Shown here in pieces: positions 17,107-26,369 of a DNA stretch of 56,261 nucleotides. Position 1 is the first letter of the stretch. Each line of letters starts with the position of its first letter. Origin of the DNA: Candidatus Bacteroides intestinipullorum (lineage in GTDB: Bacteria > Bacteroidota > Bacteroidia > Bacteroidales > Bacteroidaceae); assembly GCA_018883785.1 (NCBI GenBank), contig JAHLFO010000001.1, forward strand, positions 1 through 56,261. Direction: 5' to 3'. Under the pieces are notes generated by a model. That model did not search any database. It was not told where the DNA came from and saw nothing but the letters and a program-made list of their open reading frames with translations. Made by a program: the position numbers and the translations under genes.

Positions 17107-18432
17107 TTACATCAGGTTGCTGGCCAATTCGCTTAGTTCGCTGCGTTCGCCTTTCACCAGGTTGACGTGGGCAAAGAGTTTTTGGTCTTTCATGCGGTCT
17201 ATCATGTAGACCAATCCATTAGACTGACTGTCCAGGTAGGGCTGGTCAATCTGTTGGATATCACCTGTGAAGACCATCTTAGTACCTTCGCCGGCGCGGG
17301 TGATGATGGTCTTTATCTCGTGCGGGGTCAGGTTTTGCGCTTCGTCAATGATGCAATAGGTTTCACTCAGGCTTCGACCGCGAATAAAAGCCAAGGCTTC
17401 TATGACCAGTTGGCCACTCTTCTGCATGTCGTCCAAGCGTTTGAGTTCCGTGGAAGTGGACGAGAACTGGTGTTTGATGACGTTCAAATTGTCGAATAGG
17501 GGCTGCATGTAGGGAGCAACTTTTTCTTGGGCATCGCCCGGTAGGAAACCTATATCCTTGTTGGACAAGGCCACGATGGGGCGAGCCAGCAGAATCTGTT
17601 TGTAGTCGCTCATTTGTCCCAAAGCGGCGGCTAATGCCAGGAGAGTTTTGCCGGTACCGGCTTTTCCCGTCAATGCTACCAGTTTGATGTTCGGGTCATT
17701 CAAAATTTCAAAGGCGAAACTTTGTTCGGCATTACGAGGCTCAATGCCGTAGTTTCTGGTCTTGTTTACTCGTTTGACTACATGAGTGAACGGATTGTAG
17801 CGGGCGAGGACACTGTTGCGGTCACTTTTCAAGATGAAGCATTCATTGGGGTGGATGACATCTTTGAAGTCGAACTCGTTGATGTCTATGCCTTCGCGGG
17901 ACGAATAGATGCGGTCTATCTGAGCCGGGTCGATATTCTCGAACACTTCGTTGGACTTCTCGAAGATGTCCACGTTCATTACTTTGTCGTTGATGTAATC
18001 CTCACAAAGCAGGCCGATGGAGCGGGCTTTCATCCGCAGGTTGACATCCTTGGTGACCAGGATGGACTTCATGTCCGGATATTTGCGGGTCAGCCAGTCT
18101 GTCACGGCTAAGATACGGTGGTCTGGGATATGCTCCGGGAAGGAGTCATAGACATGCGGAGCATCAATTTGTCCGGTGATGACAAAGAGGCGTCCCAGTC
18201 CTTCACCCAGTTGTGCACCTTTGGTGAAAAGGTCGTCATCGGTGATCAAGTCCAGTTCGCGGACGAATTCGCGGGCGTTGAAGTTGATTTGTTCATTCCC
18301 TTTCTTGAATTTGTCCAGTTCTTCCAATACGACGATAGGTAGGTAAATGTCGTTTTCTTGGAAGTTTTTCAAGCATTTGTAGTCGTGAAGGATAACATTG
18401 GTATCGATCACAAAATTTTTCTTGGCTCCCAT
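17107..18432 (-). CDS. PIN domain-PhoH family ATPase
   Basis: The 441-residue protein has an N-terminal PIN nuclease domain (residues about 5-150: FVIDTNVILHD with Asp10, VVLEELDKFK, and TKDVNLRMKA with Asp129) followed by a PhoH-type ATPase with P-loop LTGKAGTGKT (254-263) and Walker B YCIIDEAQN. PIN-PhoH proteins are predicted RNA helicase-nucleases, related to VapC-linked PhoH2 proteins that unwind and cut RNA. The ATG at 18432 (MGAKKNFVIDTN) is chosen; a TTG/ATG extension to 18480 adds nothing recognisable. It ends 23 bp beyond the terminator hairpin and is divergent from folC. Confidence 0.92.
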   Translation of the reverse strand: MGAKKNFVIDTNVILHDYKCLKNFQENDIYLPIVVLEELDKFKKGNEQINFNAREFVRELDLITDDDLFTKGAQLGEGLGRLFVITGQIDAPHVYDSFPEHIPDHRILAVTDWLTRKYPDMKSILVTKDVNLRMKARSIGLLCEDYINDKVMNVDIFEKSNEVFENIDPAQIDRIYSSREGIDINEFDFKDVIHPNECFILKSDRNSVLARYNPFTHVVKRVNKTRNYGIEPRNAEQSFAFEILNDPNIKLVALTGKAGTGKTLLALAAALGQMSDYKQILLARPIVALSNKDIGFLPGDAQEKVAPYMQPLFDNLNVIKHQFSSTSTELKRLDDMQKSGQLVIEALAFIRGRSLSETYCIIDEAQNLTPHEIKTIITRAGEGTKMVFTGDIQQIDQPYLDSQSNGLVYMIDRMKDQKLFAHVNLVKGERSELSELASNLM

Positions 18433-18433
18433 A

Positions 18434-18466
18434 TTGGTTAGATTTAAATAGTTAGTACTATATTTG
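18434..18466 (+). promoter_or_regulatory. Candidate promoter for folC
   Basis: TATATTTG at 18459-18466 is an exact -7 box; TTG at 18434-18436 is the nearest -33-like element, 22 bp upstream, slightly long. The folC ATG is 69 bp downstream. Confidence 0.4.
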
Positions 18467-18534
18467 CCGATTCTAATCAAGAAACAATTTTAAGGTGTAA
18501 AAGGATTGAGGTTTTCCGGTTAAATATTTTAAAT

Positions 18535-19788
18535 ATGAATTATCAAGACACATTAGCTTACTTATACAACAGTACCCCTTTGTTTCAGCAAATCGGCGCA
18601 GGAGCATACAAAGAGGGTTTGGAGAACACGTTGGCGTTGGATGCGCATTTGGGACATCCGCATCGTTCATTCCGGAGCATCCACATCGCGGGGACAAACG
18701 GGAAAGGGTCGTGTTCGCATACGCTGGCTGCCATCTTGCAGGAAGCCGGGTATCGTGTAGGGTTGTATACTTCGCCTCATCTGATAGACTTTCGTGAACG
18801 TATTCGGGTGAACGGGCGGCCTGTTCCTGAAGAGTATGTCATTCGTTTTGTGGAGGAGGAACGTGCTTTCTTCGAGCCGCTTCATCCCTCTTTCTTTGAG
18901 CTGACCACGGCTATGGCTTTCAGATATTTTGCCGATGCAGGGGTAGATGTGGCTGTCGTGGAAGTCGGCTTGGGAGGACGGTTGGATTGTACCAATATCA
19001 TACACCCAGATTTGTGTATTATCACCAACATCAGTTTGGATCATGTCCAGTTCCTGGGAAATACCTTGGCGCAGATTGCTGGCGAGAAAGCCGGTATTAT
19101 CAAGTTGGGAATCCCCGTGGTCATAGGAGAAACCACGCCGGAGACGCGCCCCGTTTTCTGGAAAAAAGCCGAGGAGGTGGGTGCCCCCATTCATTTTGCC
19201 GAGGAGGAGGATGTACACGATTATCCTGGCATGACGTTTGAATTGAAGGGGTTGTATCAGGCGAAGAACCGCCGCACTTTGCTTGCTGCATTGCCACTTT
19301 TGCAAGAGGCCGGATACCATATTCGTGAGGAGAATATCCGAAACGGCTTTGCTCGTGTGTCGGAGTTGACCGGATTGATGGGACGATGGCAGAAACTGCA
19401 AGATCGTCCGACTTTGGTCTGCGACACCGGGCACAATGTGGGAGGTATCCAGTATATTGCCGAACAGCTACGCCAGCAAGTTTGCCACCAGCTGCATATT
19501 GTCATCGGAATGGTGAATGATAAGGATATTCGAGGCGTATTGGCATTGTTACCTCGCGAGGCGGTCTATTATTTTACCCAAGCCAGTGTGAAGCGTGCTT
19601 TGCCGGGAGAACGTCTGGCCGAACTGGCGGCAGAGGCAGGATTACGGGGACAGGTCTATCCGGATGTGCCAGCGGCAGTGCGTGCCGCACAAGATAAAAG
19701 CCTCCCCGAAGACTTCATCTTCGTGGGAGGCAGTACCTTTGTCGTGGCCGATCTGTTAGCGCGCCGCAATACACTCAATCTCCACTAA
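18535..19788 (+). CDS. folC: Bifunctional folylpolyglutamate/dihydrofolate synthase
   Basis: FolC adds glutamate to dihydropteroate and then to folates in an ATP-dependent, Mur-ligase-like reaction. The 417-residue protein has the P-loop HIAGTNGKGSCSHTLA near residue 43, then YTSPHLIDFRERI, VEVGLGGRLDCTNII and ITNISLDHVQFLG with the Mg-binding His, and the C-terminal domain with CDTGHNVGG. All parts look intact. Its last 33 bp overlap the converging ridA gene. It is separated from folE by 4 kb. Confidence 0.96.
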   Translation: MNYQDTLAYLYNSTPLFQQIGAGAYKEGLENTLALDAHLGHPHRSFRSIHIAGTNGKGSCSHTLAAILQEAGYRVGLYTSPHLIDFRERIRVNGRPVPEEYVIRFVEEERAFFEPLHPSFFELTTAMAFRYFADAGVDVAVVEVGLGGRLDCTNIIHPDLCIITNISLDHVQFLGNTLAQIAGEKAGIIKLGIPVVIGETTPETRPVFWKKAEEVGAPIHFAEEEDVHDYPGMTFELKGLYQAKNRRTLLAALPLLQEAGYHIREENIRNGFARVSELTGLMGRWQKLQDRPTLVCDTGHNVGGIQYIAEQLRQQVCHQLHIVIGMVNDKDIRGVLALLPREAVYYFTQASVKRALPGERLAELAAEAGLRGQVYPDVPAAVRAAQDKSLPEDFIFVGGSTFVVADLLARRNTLNLH

Positions 19789-20130
19789 CGCGTCTTTGGG
19801 CAACGCCTTGACGGCAACGGCCGAGCGGACTGGACATGCGCCTTCAAAGTAGGTGGCATAGACCTTGTTCATGTCGCTGAAGAAGGACATGTCTGCCAGG
19901 AAGACTGTAGTCTTGACGATGTGACCCATAGTGAGTCCAGCTGATTCCAAGATATGCTTGATGTTCTCCAATGATTGGCGTGCCTGTGCCTCAACGCCTT
20001 CGGCCATCTGGCCGGTGGCAGCATCAATAGGCAACTGGCCGGATACGAATACCATGCCAGCGGCTTCTATGGCCTGACTGTACGGGCCGATAGCTCCAGG
20101 AGCTTTTGTACTGTTAATTACTTGTTTCAT
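19756..20130 (-). CDS. ridA: RidA family reactive-intermediate deaminase
   Basis: RidA hydrolyses reactive 2-aminoacrylate and related enamines to keto acids plus ammonia. The 124-residue length is normal. Family signatures are APGAIGPYSQAI, VFVSGQLPIDAATG and RSAVAVKALPKDALVEIECI, which holds the substrate-binding Arg. The protein ends IAAR. It converges with folC and overlaps it by 33 bp, an unusually long overlap in which both C-termini look native. Confidence 0.95.
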   Translation of the reverse strand: MKQVINSTKAPGAIGPYSQAIEAAGMVFVSGQLPIDAATGQMAEGVEAQARQSLENIKHILESAGLTMGHIVKTTVFLADMSFFSDMNKVYATYFEGACPVRSAVAVKALPKDALVEIECIAAR

Positions 20131-20185
20131 ACGATTCTATAGTTATATAAAGTGAGTTGTACGAGGGGGTATTGCAGTTGCATGT

Positions 20186-21886
20186 TCATTTGCAATGTTT
20201 CTCTATCAATGCGTCCACGTTGGGATCACCCAGCTCTTTGGCTTTGGCGAAAGATTCGCAGGCTTCATTCTGCTTTTTCAGTTGGATGTAGGCTTGTCCC
20301 ATCAGGCGGTAGGCTTCAGCGTATTGCGGTTGGATGGTCAAAGCATCTTGCAGGATTTTGACTGCTTCTTCGCTGCGACCGACGCGGATGTTGACGACGG
20401 CCAGTTCGGCTCGGTATAGCATTTCGTTGGGATTCAGTTCAATGGCTTTGGCCAAATCGTCCAAGGCGCGTTGATATTGACGGGCTTGCATGGCGGCCTG
20501 TTCTCGGTAGTAGTAAAATGCGTCGTTCACCTGGCCGTTCATAGCTTTGAAGTAGGCGTCATAGTCCAGCATGGCTTTTCGTGCTTGTCCAGCGTTGAGC
20601 AGTGCCTGGGCACGGGCCAGCAGGTAGGGTGCGGCGGTTTCTGTATAAGGCTGCTGGCATCGGGCTACGCAGCTATCCATCAGGGCCAAGACTTCCGTGG
20701 CAGGCGCTTTTAGCATTTCTTTGGTTTGGGCGGCGCTGAAGAAGGTGGCTGGTGAAGCCAGTTCAGATTGGTTGACCTTTTCGTAAGCAGCCAAAGCGGC
20801 AGGATAGTCCTGCTTGGCAAACAAGATGTCGCCCTCCATCTGCGTATAGATGGGCAACGGGTTGAGGCGGATGGCTTCGCGGATCTCCCCCAGTGCTTTG
20901 TCCAGGCTCCAGTCCTGGTAGGGCGTCTTGGGGTTGGTCAACATGTAGTTGTAGACCAGTTTAGCCCGGTCGAAGTATGTGTTGTCTTTCTGCTGCGAAA
21001 CTTCCAATGCCCGGTCCATGTCGGCAGCTACCAGCGCCAAGGTGTTTTCGTCCTGCGCAGTAGTTATTTGTTGGTTGGCGCGGCGGATGTAGCCATCCGT
21101 GCTGTTGGGATACTGGGCAATGAAGTCATCCAGTACGCTGGCATACTTCTCTGGAGAGAGTTGGGTGGAGGCCATGTAGAGGAATATCACGGCTTGCTCT
21201 TCCGTGTCAGGCAGAGCCTTCTTGATACCAATATCCGTTAAGGTCAGGTCATTGTAAGAGAGTGCCGATATTTTCTGCGCCATTGCATAGCGGGTATCCA
21301 CGGCGTAGCAGAGCGTTGCAGTGTCTTGTCCGGATGACTTCTGCACCAAGCCAAACACTTCGCCTTCGGCATTGGTCACCGGGCAGCTGACCATCTTGTC
21401 TTTGAGTTGCATCTCCAGCGTGTAGTAGGCATAGTCTCCTTCTACCTTGTCGACAGACTTCACGTGGCCTGCCGTGCAGGAGCGGCTTTTCTGGGTGGAG
21501 TAAGGTAGCAGGTATACTTCAGCTCCGGGATTCGGCGAGGCGGAGGCTATCGGCAAGGCATTGACTTTTCGAGGAATGTCTACCCGAAATTTGACGACAT
21601 CATACATGTCATCCGCTCCCATGATGTGGAGTACAGGCATTTGTTCACCTTTGCTGTTAATGATGACAGCGCGTTTAGCTCCCTTGAAGAGGGCATAATC
21701 GGAGAGCGCGATGCCGTCTTCGGAAACGAAGAAGCCGTTGCCCGTCTTCAGTAATTGGTCATTCTGGTCGTAAGTGGCTATCGAGAATACCGCTTGCTTG
21801 GCTTTCTCCACCCATTTGGGAGCTTGCGCCATGCTCCAGGATGCCACCAGGCAGAGGGCCAAAGTTAAAAAAATCTTTCTTTTCAT
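20186..21886 (-). CDS. Exported trypsin-fold pseudoprotease with TPR repeats
   Basis: A signal peptide (LALCLVASWSMAQ) precedes a degenerate trypsin-like domain (about residues 28-200) and a long tetratricopeptide region (about 290-566, for example KAIELNPNEMLYRAELAVV and YAEAYRLMGQAYIQLKKQ). Aligned by eye to HtrA, the catalytic His position is Ala65 (SDYALFKGA), the Asp is kept (Asp96 in MYDVVKF), and the Ser of GNSGGP is Val166 (DKMVSCPV). It is therefore probably not a protease but a periplasmic binding scaffold. The ATG at 21886 begins the signal peptide; the frame extends upstream into rlmB without meaning. It is the last gene of the leftward dnaN operon. Confidence 0.85.
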   Translation of the reverse strand: MKRKIFLTLALCLVASWSMAQAPKWVEKAKQAVFSIATYDQNDQLLKTGNGFFVSEDGIALSDYALFKGAKRAVIINSKGEQMPVLHIMGADDMYDVVKFRVDIPRKVNALPIASASPNPGAEVYLLPYSTQKSRSCTAGHVKSVDKVEGDYAYYTLEMQLKDKMVSCPVTNAEGEVFGLVQKSSGQDTATLCYAVDTRYAMAQKISALSYNDLTLTDIGIKKALPDTEEQAVIFLYMASTQLSPEKYASVLDDFIAQYPNSTDGYIRRANQQITTAQDENTLALVAADMDRALEVSQQKDNTYFDRAKLVYNYMLTNPKTPYQDWSLDKALGEIREAIRLNPLPIYTQMEGDILFAKQDYPAALAAYEKVNQSELASPATFFSAAQTKEMLKAPATEVLALMDSCVARCQQPYTETAAPYLLARAQALLNAGQARKAMLDYDAYFKAMNGQVNDAFYYYREQAAMQARQYQRALDDLAKAIELNPNEMLYRAELAVVNIRVGRSEEAVKILQDALTIQPQYAEAYRLMGQAYIQLKKQNEACESFAKAKELGDPNVDALIEKHCK

Positions 21887-21887
21887 A

Positions 21888-22640
21888 TCATGCTTCTGAT
21901 TCATTCGTTCTTTGCTTGATGGCCTCATAGATGAGGATGCCGGCGGCCACGGACACGTTGAGCGATTCGATGGTGCCACGCATGGGGATGCGCACCCATT
22001 CGTCGCACAAGGCCAGGTTGTCATAGGAGACACCTTTGTCTTCCGCGCCCATGATGATGCAGACCGGCCCCGTGTAGTCGGCTTTGGTGTAGTCGTAATC
22101 TCCTTTCTCGGTGGCGGCAATGAGGCGGAAGCCGCTCTCCTTCAGGTAGTGCAACGTATCGGTCAGGTTGCGTTCGCGGCACACGGGAATCTTGTGCAAG
22201 GCGCCTGCCGACGTTTTGATGGCATCGGCGTTGGCGGACACGCTGTGAGTGGCGGGGATGAGGATGGCATCCACGCCGGCACATTCGCACGTACGGGCGA
22301 TGGCACCGAAATTGCGTACATCGGTGATGCCGTCCAGCATCAGGAAGAACGGATTCTTCCCTTCTTCGAAGAGACCGGGCACCAAATTCTCCGATTTGTG
22401 GTAGGTGATGGCCGAGATGTAGGCAATGACGCCTTGGTGGTTCTTGCGCGTGATGCGGTTCAGGCGTTCGATGGGTACCCGTTGGACGGGGATGTCCGTA
22501 CCTTTCAAGGCAGCGAACAACTCCTTGGCCAAGTCTCCTTGGAGATCTTTCTTCACCAATAGCTTGTCTATCTCTTTGCCTGCTTCCAATGCTTCGAGCA
22601 CGGCGCGCAAGCCGAATATCATTTCGTTTTTCTCTGTCAT
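21888..22640 (-). CDS. rlmB: 23S rRNA (guanosine-2'-O)-methyltransferase RlmB
   Basis: RlmB methylates the 2'-O of G2251 in the 23S rRNA P loop. The 250-residue SPOUT enzyme shows an N-terminal substrate-binding domain and a knotted catalytic domain with DGITDVRNFGAIARTCECAG (motif 1), IIMGAEDKGVSYDNLALCD (motif 2) and IPMRGTIESLNVSVAAGI (motif 3, with Ser-Leu-Asn-Val-Ser). TrmH-family relatives are possible, but the length and the start IFGLRAVLEALEAG fit RlmB. The stop is one base from the next gene's ATG, so translation is likely coupled. Confidence 0.94.
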   Translation of the reverse strand: MTEKNEMIFGLRAVLEALEAGKEIDKLLVKKDLQGDLAKELFAALKGTDIPVQRVPIERLNRITRKNHQGVIAYISAITYHKSENLVPGLFEEGKNPFFLMLDGITDVRNFGAIARTCECAGVDAILIPATHSVSANADAIKTSAGALHKIPVCRERNLTDTLHYLKESGFRLIAATEKGDYDYTKADYTGPVCIIMGAEDKGVSYDNLALCDEWVRIPMRGTIESLNVSVAAGILIYEAIKQRTNESEA

Positions 22641-22657
22641 ATTCGATTTTTACTTCA

Positions 22658-24322
22658 TTAATTTTGTTTCAGCAAGGTGCGCGCATTGTTCAAGGCGGCT
22701 TCGGTCAGGGTGGCACCGCTCAGCATGTGGGCGATTTCTTCCACCCGCTCTTCGTCGGTCAGGCGGTGGATGTGGCTATTGGTTTCTGTCTCGTTGTCTT
22801 GCTTGTACACCTTGTAGTGTGTGCGTCCACGCGAGGCGATTTGGGGCAGGTGGGTGATGCTGATGACTTGTCGTTCGTTTTCAGCCATCTCCTGCATGAT
22901 GTCCGCCATGCGCGAGGCGATCTCACCCGATACGCCCGTGTCTATCTCGTCAAACACGATGGTAGGCAACTTGACAGCACCGGCGATCATCGCCTTCACC
23001 GAGAGCATGACGCGGGCTATTTCTCCGCCCGATGCCACCGATGAGATGTTTTGCATCGTTCCGTTCTTGTTGGCCGAGAAGAGGAAACTGACCGTGTCCG
23101 ACCCGTGCGGGCCGGGTTCTTTGCGTTCGCCCATGTCCACCGTGAAACGCACGTTGGGCATCCCCAGTGGAATCAAGCGGGAGGCCATCTGACGTTCTAC
23201 TTCCTGTGCCGCTGCTTGGCGGGCTTGTGTCAGGCAAGAGGCTTGCCGGCGGACTTGTTCCTGTAGTTCCTCGCAGCGTTGGCGGAGCGTTTCCAGCTCT
23301 TCGGCGGAGGAGGATATGGCGGTCAGGCGCGTGGCATATTCATCACGCAAGGCGATCAATTCGTCCACCGTGTCCACGCGGTGCTTTTGTTGCAGAGTGT
23401 AGATGAGGTTGAGGCGTTCGTTGGCCTCTGCCAGGCGGGCGGGATTGAATTCTACGCGCTCTTCGTTATCGGCAATTTCGTCGGCAATGTCTTTCAGTTC
23501 GATGTACGAACTTTCCAGGCGGTTGGCCCATTCTTCGGCGGGCGGATAGACATTTTGCAGATTTTGCATCGTGTTGCAGCATTCCTTCAGTCCGGACAGC
23601 AGCCCGTTTTCGTCGTTGTTGAAGCGTTGGCTGGCTTGGTAGAGACCTGCCTTGATGTCTTCGGCGTGACTCAGCAACTCAGTCTCCTGTTCCAACTCTT
23701 CTTGTTCGCCCGGCGTGAGGCGTGCTTCGTCCAATTGCTGCCACTGGAAGCGGATGTAGTCCTCGTCCGCTTTGTCTCGGGCTATTTTCTCCACCAGCTT
23801 GTCCAGATCGCCTTGTGCCTGTTTCCATTGCTTGTAGACAGATTGATAGGCGGCGAGCGTGGCATCATCGTGTGCCAGAAGGTCCAAGACGTTGAGTTGG
23901 AAGCCTTCCGTGTTGATCAGCAAATTCTGGTGTTGCGAATGCACGTCAATCAGCTGTTCGCCCAGCTCCTTCATCTGAGTCAACTGGGCGGGGGAGTCGT
24001 TGATGAAGGCACGACTCTTGCCTGAGGCATACAGCTCGCGACGCAGGATGCACTCGTCGTCATAGTCCAAGCCATTGTCGGCGAAGAAGGGGCGCAAATT
24101 GCTGTAGCGGGAGACATCAAAATGCGCCTCGATGACGCATTTTGTCGCACCTGTGCGAATGGACTTCACGTCGGCGCGTTGGCCCAGCAGGAGGCCGATG
24201 GCGCCCAGGATGATAGATTTGCCGGCTCCTGTTTCACCCGTGATAACGGAGAAACCGGGTTCAAAGTCGATGTCCAGCTTCTCGATCAGCGCATAATTTT
24301 GTATGTAGAGCGAACGCAGCAT
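22658..24322 (-). CDS. recN: DNA repair protein RecN
   Basis: RecN is an SMC-like ATPase that acts early in double-strand break repair. The 554-residue protein has MLRSLYIQNYALIEKLDIDF at the N-terminus, P-loop GETGAGKS near residue 32, a helical coiled region about 150-380 and the C-terminal ATPase half with SVASGGEIARVMLSVK (signature) and IVFDEIDTGVSG (Walker B). The ATG at 24322 is set by the MLRSLYIQNY start; the 53-residue upstream extension is low-complexity read-through. It follows coaBC by 25 bp. Confidence 0.96.
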   Translation of the reverse strand: MLRSLYIQNYALIEKLDIDFEPGFSVITGETGAGKSIILGAIGLLLGQRADVKSIRTGATKCVIEAHFDVSRYSNLRPFFADNGLDYDDECILRRELYASGKSRAFINDSPAQLTQMKELGEQLIDVHSQHQNLLINTEGFQLNVLDLLAHDDATLAAYQSVYKQWKQAQGDLDKLVEKIARDKADEDYIRFQWQQLDEARLTPGEQEELEQETELLSHAEDIKAGLYQASQRFNNDENGLLSGLKECCNTMQNLQNVYPPAEEWANRLESSYIELKDIADEIADNEERVEFNPARLAEANERLNLIYTLQQKHRVDTVDELIALRDEYATRLTAISSSAEELETLRQRCEELQEQVRRQASCLTQARQAAAQEVERQMASRLIPLGMPNVRFTVDMGERKEPGPHGSDTVSFLFSANKNGTMQNISSVASGGEIARVMLSVKAMIAGAVKLPTIVFDEIDTGVSGEIASRMADIMQEMAENERQVISITHLPQIASRGRTHYKVYKQDNETETNSHIHRLTDEERVEEIAHMLSGATLTEAALNNARTLLKQN

Positions 24323-24347
24323 AGGGTTTTCGAGTTCAGTTTTTGTG

Positions 24348-25571
24348 TTAGGATTGTAGCAGTTCGGCCAGTCGGTCCACGATGTCCTTGGCGGCTTCGG
24401 TCTTCGGTTTGAGGGGGAAGTCCACCTTGCCGTTCTGGTCGATGAGGCTGATCTTGTTCGTGTCGTGGCGGAAACCGGCACCGGGATCGTTCAGCGAGTT
24501 GAGCACAATGAAATCCAGATGCTTGCGCGCCAGCTTGTCCTTGGCGTTCTCCACTTCGTGCGTGGTTTCCAAAGCGAATCCCACGAGTATCTTCTGCGAG
24601 GCGGCTTGTTGCTTCAGCTCTCCCAGCCGGGCGGCGATGTCTTGCGTGGGTTTCAGGGGGAGGGTGATGTCGCCGGTACGTTCGCGCTTGATTTTCTCGG
24701 CGGCCACGTGTTCAGGGGTGTAGTCGGCCACGGCGGCGGTCAGGATGGCGGCATCAGCTTCAGCGAAAGCGTTGGTGGCGGCGTCGTACATCTCCTGCGC
24801 CGATTCTACCTGGATGTGGCGGTGCATGGGGAAGTGCGGGTTACGTTGCATGGGGCCGCTGACAAGGATGACGTCTGCTCCGCGTGAGGCGCATTCGTCG
24901 GCGAGAGCCAGTCCCATTTTTCCCGTGGAATAATTGCCGATGAAGCGTACGGGGTCGATTTTCTCGTAGGTAGGCCCGGCAGTGACGAGAATCTTCTTTC
25001 CTTTGAGGTCCCCGTCGAGGTGGGCGAAGTAGGTCTCCAGCTGGAGGATGATGTTTTCCGGCTCTTCCATGCGTCCTTTGCCGGTCAGATGGCTGGCCAG
25101 CTCGCCCGTGGCGGGCTCGATGATGTGGTTGCCATACGAGCGGAGCGTGTCCAGATTGGCCTGCGTGGAGGGGTGGGCATACATGTCCAGGTCCATGGCA
25201 GGTGCGACGAACACGGGCGCCTTCATGGAGAGGTAGGTGGTGACGAGCATGTTGTCGGCTACGCCGTGTGCCATTTTGCCGATGGTCGAGGCGGTGGCGG
25301 GAGCGACGATCATGGCGTCTGCCCAAAGTCCCAAGTCCACATGGCTGTGCCACGTGCCGTCGCGCTGGGCGAAGAAGTCGCTGATGACGGGTTTGCTGGT
25401 CAGGGCAGACAGGGTGACGGGCGTGATGAATTCCTTGCCGGCGGGCGTGATGACCACCTGCACCTCCGCGCCCCGCTTCACCAGTCCGCGGATCAGCAGG
25501 CAGGCTTTGTAGGCGGCGATGCTGCCGGTGATGCCCAGTACGAATTTCTTTCCTTTCAATACGTTGGCCAT
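24348..25571 (-). CDS. coaBC: Bifunctional phosphopantothenoylcysteine decarboxylase/phosphopantothenate-cysteine ligase
   Basis: CoaBC performs two steps of coenzyme A synthesis: joining cysteine to 4'-phosphopantothenate (CoaB, C-terminal) and decarboxylating the product with FMN (CoaC, N-terminal). The 407-residue protein has GITGSIAAYKAC at residues 14-25, the FMN-site stretch APAMDLDMYAHPS, and in the CoaB half TAGPTYEKIDPVRFIGNYST and GFALETTHEVENA. Both halves are complete. It sits 9 bp after the exonuclease gene and 25 bp before recN. Confidence 0.96.
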   Translation of the reverse strand: MANVLKGKKFVLGITGSIAAYKACLLIRGLVKRGAEVQVVITPAGKEFITPVTLSALTSKPVISDFFAQRDGTWHSHVDLGLWADAMIVAPATASTIGKMAHGVADNMLVTTYLSMKAPVFVAPAMDLDMYAHPSTQANLDTLRSYGNHIIEPATGELASHLTGKGRMEEPENIILQLETYFAHLDGDLKGKKILVTAGPTYEKIDPVRFIGNYSTGKMGLALADECASRGADVILVSGPMQRNPHFPMHRHIQVESAQEMYDAATNAFAEADAAILTAAVADYTPEHVAAEKIKRERTGDITLPLKPTQDIAARLGELKQQAASQKILVGFALETTHEVENAKDKLARKHLDFIVLNSLNDPGAGFRHDTNKISLIDQNGKVDFPLKPKTEAAKDIVDRLAELLQS

Positions 25572-25580
25572 AGTTCTTGT

Positions 25581-26354
25581 TTAGCGTTGAGTCAGTTCGC
25601 GGAGGCGGATTTTAGTGAGCATCGCCTTCGTGTTGAGCGTGAAGTCGCTGTTCAGTATCCAGCTGTAGTAGCCGGGATCCTTCTTCAGGACTTCTGCCAC
25701 GGGGATGCCCTTGTACTTTCCGAAGTTGAATACTTCCACCCCGGCATCGTTATAGACCATGCGCCCGGCGAAGTCTACGTTACGGTTGAAGCTGGAGTAT
25801 TCGGAGAGGAAGGCTACGTCATTCTTCAGCGTTTCCGGGTAGCGGTCCAGTTGCGCCATCAGCACTTCATACGTGGCACGTGTATCCGCCTCGGCGGTGT
25901 GCGCGTCTTCCAGGTCCTTGCCGCAATAGAATTTGTAGGCGGCCGAGAGAGTGCGCTGCTCCATCTTGTGGAAGATCACTTGCACGTCGATGAACTTGTG
26001 GCGTCCCAGGTCCACGTCGACGCCCGCGCGGAGGAATTCTTCCGCCAGTACGGGGATGTCGAAGCGGTTGGAGTTGAATCCCGCCAGATCGCATCCCTCG
26101 ATGTCGCGGGCGATGTTGCGCGCCACCTCCTTGAAGGTGGGGCAGTCCTTGACGTCCTCGTCATAGATGCCGTGTATGGCCGATGCTTCTTCGGGAATAT
26201 GCATGCCGGGATTGATGCGCATGGTCTTGGCTTCCTCGTTGCCGTTGGGGTAGACCTTCAGGTAGCAGATTTCCACGATGCGGTCGGTATTGATGTTGGT
26301 GCCGGTGGTCTCCAAGTCGAAGAAGACGAGCGGATTCTTCAGGTTCAGTTTCAT
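25581..26354 (-). CDS. DnaQ-like 3'-5' exonuclease (DEDDh) with ExoX-type C-terminal module
   Basis: The 257-residue protein has the DEDDh exonuclease core: FFDLETTGT (Asp13, Glu15), a middle motif with FNSNRFDIPVL, and HTAEADTRATYEV with the catalytic His and last Asp. After residue 200 comes a small module, FNFGKYKGIPVAEVLKKDPG to YYSWIL, known from exodeoxyribonuclease X-like proteins. It could act as a separate proofreading subunit or in repair. Its place directly after dnaN supports a replication-linked job; the exact partner is not shown by the sequence. Confidence 0.92.
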   Translation of the reverse strand: MKLNLKNPLVFFDLETTGTNINTDRIVEICYLKVYPNGNEEAKTMRINPGMHIPEEASAIHGIYDEDVKDCPTFKEVARNIARDIEGCDLAGFNSNRFDIPVLAEEFLRAGVDVDLGRHKFIDVQVIFHKMEQRTLSAAYKFYCGKDLEDAHTAEADTRATYEVLMAQLDRYPETLKNDVAFLSEYSSFNRNVDFAGRMVYNDAGVEVFNFGKYKGIPVAEVLKKDPGYYSWILNSDFTLNTKAMLTKIRLRELTQR

Positions 26355-26369
26355 GTCCGGGTCGTTTTT

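Noticed and set aside
20186..22120. A longer 644-codon start for the pseudoprotease gene
   Set aside because: The extra 78 codons lie inside rlmB in another frame and are low in complexity; the signal peptide begins at 21886.
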